A stretch of DNA of 64,000 bases from Clostridia bacterium (GTDB lineage Bacteria; Bacillota; Clostridia; Oscillospirales; CAG-382): positions 1 to 64,000 of the forward strand of contig JAFRPL010000032.1 in assembly GCA_017429165.1 (NCBI GenBank). The letters run 5' to 3'. The notes beneath the pieces were generated by a model, which saw nothing but the letters and a program-made list of their open reading frames with translations, did no database searches and had not been told where the DNA came from. Position numbers and translations under genes: made by a program. Below, one piece after another: positions 25,556 to 34,568 of the stretch (within the stretch, counting starts at the first letter, position 1; the number at the start of each line of letters is the position of its first letter).

Positions 25556-26140
25556 TTACCCGTGGGGTGCGGAAAAGTATTCTTCCGCAAGCATGGAATA
25601 CAAATGTACCCTGCGATAACTTCCCTTTGCGAGCACCGCATCGCGCACCAGGCCTTCGTAAACGAAGCCCATACGGCGCGCGAGCTTTTCGGAATCGGCG
25701 TTGCCTTCCATTATGCGAAGCTGCACGCGGTGCAGCGAAAGTTCGCGGAAGGCGAGTTCGAGCACGGCGCCGATCGCTTCGGTCATTATGCCCATCCCGT
25801 GGTAAACGGGATTGAGCACGTAGCCAAGTTCGCCCCAGTTGTTTGCAAGGTCGAGATTGGCAAAACCGATAGTGCCGACGAATTTTCCGCCCGACCGCAG
25901 CGTTATGCCCCAGTCGGCGTAGTTGCCCTTGCGGTATTCGCGCTGGAGATATTCGATATACCCCCTGGTCTCGCGCAGATTGACATGCGGCGACCAGAGC
26001 AGGAACCGCGTGACGTCCTGTCTCGACGCGTATTCGTACATATCTTCGGCGTTTTCGGGAAGTATACGTTTTAATATCAGACGTTCGGTAGTAATGGTGG
26101 GGAGCGAGGAGAATATCTTTCTGTATTTTGCGTTATCCAT
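25556..26140 (-). CDS. GNAT acetyltransferase, RimJ/RimL type
   Basis: 194 aa. N-terminal TERLILKRILPENAEDMYEY and the acetyl-CoA region (NPVYHGMGIMTEAIGAVLEL, then HRVQLRIMEGNADSEKLARR and MGFVYEGLVRDAV) match the ribosomal-protein-type N-acetyltransferases. The substrate is unknown. The start overlaps the hflC stop by 8 bp, so it is translationally coupled as the last gene of hflK-hflC. Confidence 0.9.
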   Translation of the reverse strand: MDNAKYRKIFSSLPTITTERLILKRILPENAEDMYEYASRQDVTRFLLWSPHVNLRETRGYIEYLQREYRKGNYADWGITLRSGGKFVGTIGFANLDLANNWGELGYVLNPVYHGMGIMTEAIGAVLELAFRELSLHRVQLRIMEGNADSEKLARRMGFVYEGLVRDAVLAKGSYRRVHLYSMLAEEYFSAPHG

Positions 26141-27026
26141 TTATGTCAGCGCCCGTGAGCATTTTTGCAATAATGCTGTCCTTACCGAGGATAACTGTCT
26201 TTTCACCGCTCGCGAGCGAAGCTTTGAGAGCGTTTATGGCGCGCAGGAACGAATAAAATTCGGTCTTTTCGGGGGTGGAGTACGCTTCGGAAAGTATGCG
26301 CATATATTCCGCCTCTGCCTCCGCCGCGAGTTGCTCGGCCTTGAGTCCGGCGTCGGATATCCCCGTGTTGTAACTGCGGTCCGCCGCGTTGATTATGAGC
26401 GCAGCCGCGGTCTCGCCCTGCGCGCGGTACTGTTCGGCGATCTGGTTGCGTTCGGAGATCATGCGGTTATAGACTTCGTTTTCGTTGGATTCGGGCAGAT
26501 CGAAACGCTTGATCTTGACGTCGAGCACTTCTATGCCGTACTGAGTCGCTTCCTGTTTGATGAAGGAGGCGATATTTTCGTATATGGCGTTGCGTTCGGC
26601 GGGATCGTCGGTGTTGACTATGTCGTCCTGGTTATAGTTGCCCAGTTTTGCGCGGGTGTTGTTGTATGCTATGGAATCGAGACGCACCTGCGCTTCGGAA
26701 ATGCTGCCCGAAAGCTTGGTGTGGAACAGCAGCGGATCGGTGATGCGCCAGGTGAGGAAGCTGTCGACTATCATCGCGGTCTTGTCTTTGAGGTAGACGG
26801 CAGAGGGGTTGATATCGTACAGCTGAGCGGCTTTTGAATAGTATACCACGTCGTCGACGAACGGGATCTTCATATGTACGCCCGCTTCGGATTCGGCGTG
26901 TACGACTTTGGAAAAGCGCGTGACGAGCGCGTGCTGATCCTCGCGCACGGTATAAAACATATCGGAAACTGCTATGACCGCCAGCAGTATGACCGCCGCG
27001 ATCACCCATTTTAACGCTTTTTTCAT
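26133..27026 (-). CDS. hflC: HflC-like SPFH/prohibitin protein
   Basis: 297 aa. One N-terminal membrane anchor (VIAAVILLAVIAVSDMFYTV) and an extracytoplasmic SPFH/band 7 domain (YTVREDQHALVTRFSKVV, then FLTWRITDPLLF) with a helical C terminus (QLAAEAEAEYMRILSEAY). HflK-HflC form a cage around the FtsH protease in bacteria. The ATG at 27026 follows GGAGG by 11 bp; a GTG at 27035 overlapping the hflK stop is an alternative. ftsH is not in this window. Confidence 0.9.
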   Translation of the reverse strand: MKKALKWVIAAVILLAVIAVSDMFYTVREDQHALVTRFSKVVHAESEAGVHMKIPFVDDVVYYSKAAQLYDINPSAVYLKDKTAMIVDSFLTWRITDPLLFHTKLSGSISEAQVRLDSIAYNNTRAKLGNYNQDDIVNTDDPAERNAIYENIASFIKQEATQYGIEVLDVKIKRFDLPESNENEVYNRMISERNQIAEQYRAQGETAAALIINAADRSYNTGISDAGLKAEQLAAEAEAEYMRILSEAYSTPEKTEFYSFLRAINALKASLASGEKTVILGKDSIIAKMLTGADING

Positions 27027-27027
27027 A

Positions 27028-27993
27028 TCAGTCACCGCCTCCTATCATTTCTTCGAGCGGCAGGAGCTTGACCGTGCCGCTTTCGGATGCGTCGATATAC
27101 ACCTTTACGCCCGGAAGCACCGATTCGATGAATTCGTAATACATACGGCTCCTTGTGATCTCGGGATATTTGGCGTATTCTTCGTACATTGCGTTGAACA
27201 TGGCGACTTCTTCTTTCGCCTCGTTGATACGCGCCTGTTTGAGATATTCGGCGTTTTCGAGTATCTGGTTGATCATCGCCTCGGCTTCGGCTGCCTTGGC
27301 GTTTTTATAGGCGTTGGCGTTGTTGACCGCCGTCTTTGCGCCGGAATCGGCGTTCTTGACCGCCGCGAACGCCTCGCTGACCGCCTTTGTGGGCGGTTCG
27401 CAATCCTGGATCTTTATATCCACCAGCGCGAGCCCTATATCGTAACTTTCGAGCTCGGTGAGCGTGAGGTCTTTGATCTTGGACTGTATCTCTTCCTTGC
27501 TGCCGGTGAGGATGGGATCGATCTCGTAAGAGCCGATCACGTTGCGGATCTGACTTTGAATGAGCATTTTGAGCATCGATTCGGGATCGTCGGCGGCAAA
27601 AAGATACTGTACCGGATCGGATATGCGGTATTCCACGAAGAAATCGATGTTGACGATATTGAAATCGCCGGTTATCATCATACTTTCTTCGAGAATGCTG
27701 GCGTTGGTATCGGAACGGTAGCCGATCTCGAGACTCTTGATCTCGTTGATCGCGACGTGATACGCTTTCTGCATACCGAAAGGCAGCTTGAAATGGATCC
27801 CCGCGCTCTTGATACCGCTCAGTTTGCCGAAAGTCGTCACCACGGCGACTTCTTTGTCGCTGACGGTGTAGAACGACGTGGAGACGAGCGCGATCAGTAT
27901 GACCGCCGCCGCCGCTATCAGCACCCAGCGTATGATCTTCTTTTTATCGACGTCCTTTATATTGAAACCGGACACGTTGTACGTCTTGTTCAT
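27028..27993 (-). CDS. hflK: HflK-like SPFH/prohibitin protein
   Basis: 321 aa. Short cytoplasmic N terminus, one membrane segment (IIRWVLIAAAAVILIALVST), SPFH domain (YTVSDKEVAVVTTFGKLSGI, then FFVEYRISDPVQYLF) and a long Ala/Glu-rich helical stretch (AAEAEAMINQILENAEYLKQ). Lacks the Gly-rich N terminus of proteobacterial HflK. First gene of hflK-hflC-GNAT with its own promoter; AAAGGAGG precedes the ATG. Confidence 0.9.
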   Translation of the reverse strand: MNKTYNVSGFNIKDVDKKKIIRWVLIAAAAVILIALVSTSFYTVSDKEVAVVTTFGKLSGIKSAGIHFKLPFGMQKAYHVAINEIKSLEIGYRSDTNASILEESMMITGDFNIVNIDFFVEYRISDPVQYLFAADDPESMLKMLIQSQIRNVIGSYEIDPILTGSKEEIQSKIKDLTLTELESYDIGLALVDIKIQDCEPPTKAVSEAFAAVKNADSGAKTAVNNANAYKNAKAAEAEAMINQILENAEYLKQARINEAKEEVAMFNAMYEEYAKYPEITRSRMYYEFIESVLPGVKVYIDASESGTVKLLPLEEMIGGGD

Positions 27994-28014
27994 ACAATAA
28001 CCTCCTTTGCTCTT

Positions 28015-28043
28015 ATTATACTATATGATATATTAAAAAGCAA
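28015..28043 (-). promoter_or_regulatory. Promoter of hflK-hflC-GNAT
   Basis: Minus strand TTGCTT (28038-28043), 17-bp spacer, TATAAT (28015-28020). Confidence 0.75.
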
Positions 28044-28160
28044 CAGCCTTTTTATGTATAAATTATTTCAAGATGCGGCGGCGCGGCGCTTTTCGTTATC
28101 TTACACAAAAACAAGCGTTAAGATATGTGCAAACGGCGAACTCTAAATCGGTTTTTGCTC

Positions 28161-28189
28161 TTGACAAAAATGCCGTTTTAGTGTATATT
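28161..28189 (+). promoter_or_regulatory. Promoter of the large lipoprotein gene
   Basis: TTGACA (28161-28166), 17-bp spacer, TATATT (28184-28189), followed by AAATAT. The same layout and the same TATATTAAATAT occur at 40959-40993 before the second solute-binding lipoprotein. Confidence 0.85.
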
Positions 28190-28228
28190 AAATATGTATA
28201 ATTCCGCATAGATATGGAGGTCCCCTAA

Positions 28229-31099
28229 ATGATCAAAAGAATTATTTCTTTAACGCTCGCGTTAGTCATGCTGGCGGCGTCGGTTTTGCTGACGTCCTGC
28301 AGCAACGAGACCGAGATCGAAGAAGAGCCCGCGAAGATATACTCTCTGTATACCATCTGCGAACCGGGCACTACCGAACTTGCGAAGAAACAAGTGGAGC
28401 TTGCGCTCAACCGTCTGCTTTTCAATGAAAAGAAGCTCTGCATCAAACTCATCATGGTGACCGAGGACGAATACGACGACCTCATCACCCAGAAGCTTGA
28501 CGAATGCAAGAAATACGACGAAGAAAGAAAAAACAAGAACAAGAATAAAAACAAAAACAATTCCGAGGCCGAATCGTCAGCCGAATCGTCGGTAGTTTCC
28601 GAAATTTCCGTCGACGAGCTCGGCGGCGAGGACGGAATTTTCACCGGCGACGAATATCTGGATTTCTTACAGGAAAACCTTGACAAAATGGAACGCGGCG
28701 AAGAATATATGGAAATAGAATTCGACGCCCCCCGTCTCGACATTTTCCTGGTGCTCGGTTACGAAAAATACATCGATCTTGTCGGCAAAGACCTCCTTGC
28801 CGCCATCGACGATAAACTCACCAGCGAAGCAAAGATCATAAGAGACTACGTTTACCCCACGTTCCTCGACGCCGCCAAGGTCACCAACTCCAAAAGCACC
28901 CGCAAGACCTACGGCGTTCCGATGAACAAAGGCATTGGCGAATACGAATACATAGTGTTCGACAAAGAATATCTCGATAAATACAGCATCGACGCCGGGA
29001 CTATGACCAATCTCGAAGACCTTGAGTATTATCTTGAGATACTCGCCGAAAACGAACCCGACATCGTTCCGCTGGCAAACGTCTTTGATTCGCCCGAATT
29101 CGCTTATCTGTTTGAGAAGGGCTTTACCGCTTATATCGGCGACAAACACGTCATCAACACTTACGACGACAGCAAAGCGCTGGCCTATTACACGATGATA
29201 GCGCGCTATCACACGATGGGTTACCTCAAGGACGATCCCGGCGACACCGGCTGGGCGGTCAAGTTCGTAAAAGGCACCAACGCCGACCTCGAAGCGCTCG
29301 CCGCCCGCACCGGCCGCGAATACGACTACACCATCCATTCCTACCCCGTTGCGTCCAACGAAGACCTGCTCAGCGCGCTCTTCTGCGTTTCGGCCTACAC
29401 CGTTTCGAACGAGCTGACCGACGTTATGAAGATACTCGCTTATCTGGAAAGCAACATTTCGATGGCGAACACTCTGGCGTACGGCGTTGAAGGCGAACAT
29501 TACACGCTCAACGAAGACACCATGCAGATCAAGCCGATCTCCCAGGATTACAAATACAACCGCGATTACGTCGGCAACACCTTCCTCACCTACACGCTGG
29601 AAGGCGAAAACCCCAACAAATGGGAACAGCTGAAGATGCAGAACCGCGATTCTTCCAAGACCGCGGAGCAGTCGGTATCGGTCGGCTTTGCGTATTACCC
29701 TGTTGCGGTAAAAGACCCCAACGACACTTCCATAACCTATTCTGAACCCAACTATATAGAGATCATTCAGGAATACGTAGACAGGTTCTATCCGCAGATC
29801 ATAAAGGGCGACCTCATAAACATAGATTTTGAAGATCTTAAAGTACTGGTCACTCCCACGATCACCGACGAACAGATACAGGCGGTCAAGGACCGTTACA
29901 CCAACGAGCTCAACAACGCGGTCAAGGAAGAACAGGCCGCGAGATACGCCGAAGGCACCAAGAACTACAATACGATAGCCACCACCGCTTACGAAAACGC
30001 TTTCAAATATTTCTATAAGAGCAAGCAGAAAGCCGAAGTCAAAAAGCGCGTTAAAGAAGAAGTCAAGCTCGACCCCGAATACAACAGCACGCCTGAGAGC
30101 ATCGACGCCCGCGTAAACGAGATCTGCACCGAAGAATATATGACGGAGCAGGTCAAGATAATCTACGCAGACGATATCGCAGCCAGGGCGCAGACGACCA
30201 TTGAAAACTCAGTGACCAAGGGCATCAACGAGGGCGTCAAGAAGTATATGGATACCGAAGAGTACGCGGCGCGTCTTGAAGCAGCGCTGAACTCTCCCGC
30301 CTGCGTCGCCGAGATCGACGAGATCAACTCTATAGACGTGTTCGTCGCATACCCCGAGATCGCACTCAACAACAGTAAAATCTACCTGCAGGAACAGCTC
30401 AAGGAAAAGATCAACGCCGAATTTGAAGAAATGAACAAGGCGCTGCGCAAAGCTTATAAAGAGTTTGCTGATTCTTATATGGCGCGTTACGATTTCGCGG
30501 ACGACGAAAAACGTTCCGAACCCGACTTCCGTAAAGCCATTATCGACACGGTGTCCACCAGACTGCGCAACCTGCTCAAAGCCGAACTGCGCAGGATGGT
30601 GACCGCCGAGCTCGGCGAAGGCGCGCTGCCCGAAGATATCAGCGACACCGTCGAAGAGCGTTTCACCGACACCTGGATACAGGACGTCATAATGGAAACG
30701 TTCGAACTCAATAAAGATCCTTCCAAGACCTTTGAAGAGCCTGCTTCCACCGAGGCGCTGCGCGAGATCGTCAACGCCAATATCAAAGAAAACGACGTTA
30801 AGGCCAACTACGAAAACTCGTTGCTCGCCACATTCGAAAAATCCGTTGGCCTTATCAAGACAGTCGACGCCGAAGCCGCCGTCATCGTCGACGATGACGA
30901 CGAAAGCGGCGAAACTTCCGCCGAAGAGACTTCCGCCGAAGAGACTTCCGCAGAAGAAGGCACGACTCCTTCCGAAACAGAGCCCGATCCCGATTCCGGC
31001 GAGATAGTCGATCTTGAAACCGTTGACCTTTACAACGTGATATTCAAGAAACGTATAGAAGCCCAGTATTACAAGTACGCTCCTCTTCCCACTGCCTGA
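28229..31099 (+). CDS. Very large (956 aa) solute-binding-like lipoprotein
   Basis: Begins with a lipoprotein signal (lipobox LLTSC, Cys about residue 24). Residues about 40-500 look like a family-1 solute-binding protein (GTTELAKKQVELALNRLL, APRLDIFLVLGYEKYIDLVG, TRKTYGVPMNKGIGEYEYIV), with an inserted low-complexity NKNKNKNKNN/Ser-Glu stretch near residues 105-130. Residues about 530-900 are long charged helices, and the tail has three TSAEE repeats encoded by 15-bp tandem copies (30911-30955). No permease or ATPase genes are adjacent. Expected at the outer face of the membrane; the ligand is unknown. Typical solute-binding proteins are about half this size. Confidence 0.75.
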   Translation: MIKRIISLTLALVMLAASVLLTSCSNETEIEEEPAKIYSLYTICEPGTTELAKKQVELALNRLLFNEKKLCIKLIMVTEDEYDDLITQKLDECKKYDEERKNKNKNKNKNNSEAESSAESSVVSEISVDELGGEDGIFTGDEYLDFLQENLDKMERGEEYMEIEFDAPRLDIFLVLGYEKYIDLVGKDLLAAIDDKLTSEAKIIRDYVYPTFLDAAKVTNSKSTRKTYGVPMNKGIGEYEYIVFDKEYLDKYSIDAGTMTNLEDLEYYLEILAENEPDIVPLANVFDSPEFAYLFEKGFTAYIGDKHVINTYDDSKALAYYTMIARYHTMGYLKDDPGDTGWAVKFVKGTNADLEALAARTGREYDYTIHSYPVASNEDLLSALFCVSAYTVSNELTDVMKILAYLESNISMANTLAYGVEGEHYTLNEDTMQIKPISQDYKYNRDYVGNTFLTYTLEGENPNKWEQLKMQNRDSSKTAEQSVSVGFAYYPVAVKDPNDTSITYSEPNYIEIIQEYVDRFYPQIIKGDLINIDFEDLKVLVTPTITDEQIQAVKDRYTNELNNAVKEEQAARYAEGTKNYNTIATTAYENAFKYFYKSKQKAEVKKRVKEEVKLDPEYNSTPESIDARVNEICTEEYMTEQVKIIYADDIAARAQTTIENSVTKGINEGVKKYMDTEEYAARLEAALNSPACVAEIDEINSIDVFVAYPEIALNNSKIYLQEQLKEKINAEFEEMNKALRKAYKEFADSYMARYDFADDEKRSEPDFRKAIIDTVSTRLRNLLKAELRRMVTAELGEGALPEDISDTVEERFTDTWIQDVIMETFELNKDPSKTFEEPASTEALREIVNANIKENDVKANYENSLLATFEKSVGLIKTVDAEAAVIVDDDDESGETSAEETSAEETSAEEGTTPSETEPDPDSGEIVDLETVDLYNVIFKKRIEAQYYKYAPLPTA

Positions 31100-31117
31100 T
31101 AATACCATAACGACCGA

Positions 31118-31151
31118 AATGGCTTTTGCGGCAAAAACCGCGAAAGCCATT
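31118..31151 (+). repeat. 14-bp stem hairpin between the lipoprotein and DUF4434 genes
   Basis: AATGGCTTTTGCGG (31118-31131) pairs with CCGCGAAAGCCATT (31138-31151), with one wobble and a 6-nt loop. There is no T-run, so it may be an RNA-processing or stability element rather than a terminator. It would set the relative expression of the two genes. Confidence 0.6.
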
Positions 31152-31186
31152 GGCGTATAAACGCATTTTAAGGAACGGAACAGAAT

Positions 31187-32773
31187 ATGAAAAACAGAAA
31201 AAACAAATATGTTGTGTTCGCGGCGCTTTTCGCCGCGGCAGCGATAATCATAACGGGAGGAGCGACTTTTATGGCAAACGCCGAAACCGCAGATAACGGC
31301 GGAAATATGGGTTCAAAAGGGATAAGCCCCGTGACCGGCACTTTTATCCAGCCGTGGCTTTACAACGCCTACACTGACGAACGCTGGGAACAGGAATTTT
31401 TACTGATGGAAGAGATGGGCATTGAATTCATCATAATGGGAGACACGCTTTCGTGTCAGACCGGCACCCCCATCACCGACACTTCCAAATGGGTGATCAC
31501 CGCAAATTACGCCACGCTGAACAATTCGTACAAAAAGGGACGCGATATGCTGACTCCCCTTTTCGAGCGCTGCAAAGCGCACGGGATAAAGCTTTACGTC
31601 GGAATGGGCAACACACCCGCCGGCTGGCCTTATCTCGATGAAAACGCAACGGGGTTTAAGGAGATATCGCAGATGTTCGCCGACGTGGCACAGGATCTGT
31701 ACGACGCCTATTACGACAAATACCCCGATACGTTCGCCGGATTCTATTTTGTGCCCGAGCTTTACAATTCCTCGGCTTTCGATTCAGAAACGCGCAGAAC
31801 TAATTATGTAAACAAGCTTTCGGCGGGATTCCACACGATATTCAGCAAAATCACGGAACTTAACAGCGAACTGCCGTTCATCTTTTCACCTTATGTAAAC
31901 ATGTTCGGCGGCAGCTGGGTCTCCAAGAGCACCGAAAATATAGGCCTGTTCTGGAAAGAACTGCTGGCAAATGCCGGATTCCGCGACGGCGATATACTCT
32001 GCCCGCAGGACAGCGTGGGCGCCGGCGGCGCCGACCTTGAGCTGCTGGAGCCGCTGACCAAAGCGTACAAATACGCGGTGGACAACTGCGGCAAGGAGAT
32101 ACACCTGTGGTCGAACTGCGAGATATTCGTACAGCCAAAGGACAAGTTCTTCGACAATTACGACGGCTACGGCTCGTACTGGACCTGCTGCACCGTTGAC
32201 CGTATGGTAAAACAGTTCGAGATAGTTTCCAAATACGTGGAGCGCATATTCTGCTTCGCCGTGCCGCATTACCTTTCGCCGTACAACACGGTGAGCGGTT
32301 ATTACGATTCGTATAAATACTACCTGAAAAACGGCGTGCTCGACAGAACGCCGCCCAAAGCGCCGAAAAGATTCCGCACCGTGTTTATGACGAACAACGG
32401 CGTCAAGTGCCTGACCGTGAGCTGGTCCGGTATGTACGACAACCTGGGCGTACATCGCGTGAACATCTATAAGAACGGCGAGTTTTACACGTTCCGCGCC
32501 TCCACACGCAACGAAGGCGGCGGGAGCCCCGCAATCTACCCCAATTCGTTTTACGATATCGAATACACGCCGGATACGGACGAGACCGTGGTATACGAAT
32601 TTGAAGTGATCGACTGCTCGGGCAACGTGAGCGAACGTTCGCGGCTGGTAGTCGAGCCGGGCTCGGTCCCCAACAAAGTCAGAATCAGCGCCGGTTACAG
32701 CGGACCGATAAAGCACGCCGAGGGCGCGGTAAAAGGCGCTGTAGAAGCCGTAAAAAAAGCGCTGGGCGAATAA
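31187..32773 (+). CDS. Secreted DUF4434-type glycosidase-like protein
   Basis: 528 aa. N-terminal signal peptide or anchor (about residues 7-32). Residues about 48-385 resemble DUF4434, a TIM-barrel domain related to glycoside hydrolases (start GISPVTGTFIQPWLYNAYTD, then EQEFLLMEEMGIEFIIMGDT, FAGFYFVPELYN). Residues about 390-490 form a fibronectin-III-like beta domain. Candidate carboxylates include the Glu in FYFVPELYN and the Glu in HLWSNCEIF. Activity has not been shown for the family to my knowledge. Probably co-transcribed with the large lipoprotein 88 bp upstream. Confidence 0.75.
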   Translation: MKNRKNKYVVFAALFAAAAIIITGGATFMANAETADNGGNMGSKGISPVTGTFIQPWLYNAYTDERWEQEFLLMEEMGIEFIIMGDTLSCQTGTPITDTSKWVITANYATLNNSYKKGRDMLTPLFERCKAHGIKLYVGMGNTPAGWPYLDENATGFKEISQMFADVAQDLYDAYYDKYPDTFAGFYFVPELYNSSAFDSETRRTNYVNKLSAGFHTIFSKITELNSELPFIFSPYVNMFGGSWVSKSTENIGLFWKELLANAGFRDGDILCPQDSVGAGGADLELLEPLTKAYKYAVDNCGKEIHLWSNCEIFVQPKDKFFDNYDGYGSYWTCCTVDRMVKQFEIVSKYVERIFCFAVPHYLSPYNTVSGYYDSYKYYLKNGVLDRTPPKAPKRFRTVFMTNNGVKCLTVSWSGMYDNLGVHRVNIYKNGEFYTFRASTRNEGGGSPAIYPNSFYDIEYTPDTDETVVYEFEVIDCSGNVSERSRLVVEPGSVPNKVRISAGYSGPIKHAEGAVKGAVEAVKKALGE

Positions 32774-32790
32774 AGGCGTAAAATATTAAA

Positions 32791-32818
32791 AGCGAGGTTC
32801 ATTCCTCGCTTTTTTCTT
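32791..32818. terminator. Intrinsic terminator
   Basis: AGCGAGG (32791-32797) and CCTCGCT (32804-32810) followed by TTTTTTCTTTT; shared with the convergent operon. Confidence 0.8.
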
Positions 32819-33350
32819 TTAGAAGCTCTTTGTATTTTTCGGCGTCGCGTAAGACGTATTCGACGTACAGGCGCGTTTCGTCGATAGGGATCGTTGTGAG
32901 CTCGCCGTCTTTGGAACAGGCGGGGTCGGAAAGCCATTTGTTCACCTTGCCGATACCGCAGTTATACGCCGCCACGGCGTTGCGCCAGTTCCTGCCGGTA
33001 TTGCGATAAAGGTACGCGAGGTAATAGCAGCCGAATCGGATATTAGTACCCGGGTCCGTCAGGTCGTATACCTCATACCCCAGTTTCTTCGAGATCTCTT
33101 CGGCGGTATCGGGCATAAGCTGCATCAGTCCCACCGCGCCCACACGGGAGCGCGCGTTGGGATCGAATCTGCTTTCGTTCCTGACCATTGCAAAGACGAG
33201 CTCCGGCGGCACGCCGTATTCGGCGGACATGAGCTCGATGCTTTCACGGTATTCGAGCGGCAGGCTTTCGGCGCGGAGCGCGAAAAACAGAGCCGCGGCG
33301 AACACGGCGAGCACGACGAGCGTGATAATGACCGGAAGGACTTTTTTCAT
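32799..33350 (-). CDS. Lytic transglycosylase, GH23/SLT type
   Basis: 183 aa. One N-terminal membrane segment (residues 5-25), then an SLT domain with catalytic Glu about residue 59 in VRNESRFDPNARS, GAVGLMQLMPDTAEEI and AVAAYNCGIGKVNKWL. It cleaves the MurNAc-GlcNAc bond of peptidoglycan. Its ATG overlaps the coaE stop (ATGA). Last gene of the phoH operon. Confidence 0.93.
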   Translation of the reverse strand: MKKVLPVIITLVVLAVFAAALFFALRAESLPLEYRESIELMSAEYGVPPELVFAMVRNESRFDPNARSRVGAVGLMQLMPDTAEEISKKLGYEVYDLTDPGTNIRFGCYYLAYLYRNTGRNWRNAVAAYNCGIGKVNKWLSDPACSKDGELTTIPIDETRLYVEYVLRDAEKYKELLKEKSEE

Positions 33351-33928
33351 ACGGTCTCACCCTTTATCTGTTCGAGCACATTGCGCGCTTTGTTCACGAG
33401 AGCGCGCAGATTCGATCTGTTTTCTATTATATGGTCGCAGTTTTCGTATAAGAACTCGTTGCTCTTCTGCCGGGCGAGCCGGGCGCGGGCGGCGGAAAGC
33501 GTGATATTGTCGCGCCTGCGCACGCGGCGGACGCAGGAAGCGTCCGAAGCGACGACGCCTATGATATGATCGCAATACTTATCGAGCCCCGATTCGAAGA
33601 GCAGCGGTGCATCTATGACCGTTATATCGCCTTTTACGAGCTCTTTTGTGCGGGCGACGATATATCGGTGAGTGATCTCGTTGAGCGCATTATAGCCGTT
33701 TTCGTCGTTCATCGCGAGCGACGCGAGATACGGTCTGTTCAGCGAGCCGTCGCTATTGAGGATACCTTCGCCGAAATAAGAGGCGAGCTCTTTGAGGCAG
33801 GGCGAGCCCGCCGCCGTGACTTCGCGGCTGACTTTATCGGTATCTATATAATTTATTCCGAGCGAAGCGTAATATTCGCCAACGGTCGATTTTCCGCTTC
33901 CGGTCCTGCCGCAAAGCCCGATGATCAT
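33347..33928 (-). CDS. coaE: Dephospho-CoA kinase
   Basis: 193 aa. The last step of CoA synthesis. P-loop GRTGSGKST at residues 7-15, DTDKVSREV and the DAPLLFESG motif of the family. Overlaps tsaC upstream and the transglycosylase downstream by 4 bp each (ATGA). Confidence 0.95.
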   Translation of the reverse strand: MIIGLCGRTGSGKSTVGEYYASLGINYIDTDKVSREVTAAGSPCLKELASYFGEGILNSDGSLNRPYLASLAMNDENGYNALNEITHRYIVARTKELVKGDITVIDAPLLFESGLDKYCDHIIGVVASDASCVRRVRRRDNITLSAARARLARQKSNEFLYENCDHIIENRSNLRALVNKARNVLEQIKGETV

Positions 33929-34554
33929 AACAGCACTTCCCTTATTTGCTTTTCGGTGATAACGCCTTCCCTGAGTATTTTAAGTCCGCCTTCGAGCGAC
34001 ACTATGGTGGAAGCCACGCCGCTCCCCGTGACGCCGCAATCGAGTATGGCGTCTATGCGACCGCGCAGATATTCTTTGACAAGTTCCGCGTTCGTCGGCG
34101 CCGGAAAAGACGAAATGTTGGCGGAAGTCGCCGCGACCGGCACTCCGCATTCGCGAAGCAGGTCCAGCGCTTCTTTGTTGGAAGGGAACCTGAGCCCCAC
34201 GGTGGCGCCTCCCGCGCAGACGGTATCGCCTATGACTTCCCTTTTGGGCGCTATGACGGTGAGCGGACCGGGCGTGAACGCCTTTATCAGCTTGCGCATA
34301 TCGTCGGTGAGATATGCTATCTCTTCCGCCTGTTCGATCGAACAGAGGTGGCAGAGCAGCGGCTTTTCCGCCGGGCGGTTTTTCGCCGCAAATATCTTTG
34401 CGCATGCCGCGTCGTCGAGCGCGTTGGCGCCCAGCCCGTAGACGGTCTCGGTCGGGAACGCGACCAACCCGCCGGAGCGGATTATGGCCGCGCACTTTTC
34501 GATCCTCGCCTTATCGGTCCTGTCGCCCCTGAGTTTATAAACAAGTGTACGCAA
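33925..34554 (-). CDS. tsaC: Threonylcarbamoyl-AMP synthase (Sua5/YrdC/YwlC)
   Basis: 209 aa. It makes threonylcarbamoyl-AMP for tRNA t6A37. YrdC signature: GGLVAFPTETVYGLGANALD, KNRPAEKPLLCH and VAATSANIS. It lacks the extra C-terminal Sua5 domain of longer homologues. TTG start with GGTGA upstream, 14 bp after mutS2. Confidence 0.93.
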   Translation of the reverse strand: MRTLVYKLRGDRTDKARIEKCAAIIRSGGLVAFPTETVYGLGANALDDAACAKIFAAKNRPAEKPLLCHLCSIEQAEEIAYLTDDMRKLIKAFTPGPLTVIAPKREVIGDTVCAGGATVGLRFPSNKEALDLLRECGVPVAATSANISSFPAPTNAELVKEYLRGRIDAILDCGVTGSGVASTIVSLEGGLKILREGVITEKQIREVLL

Positions 34555-34568
34555 AACAGTTCACCAAC

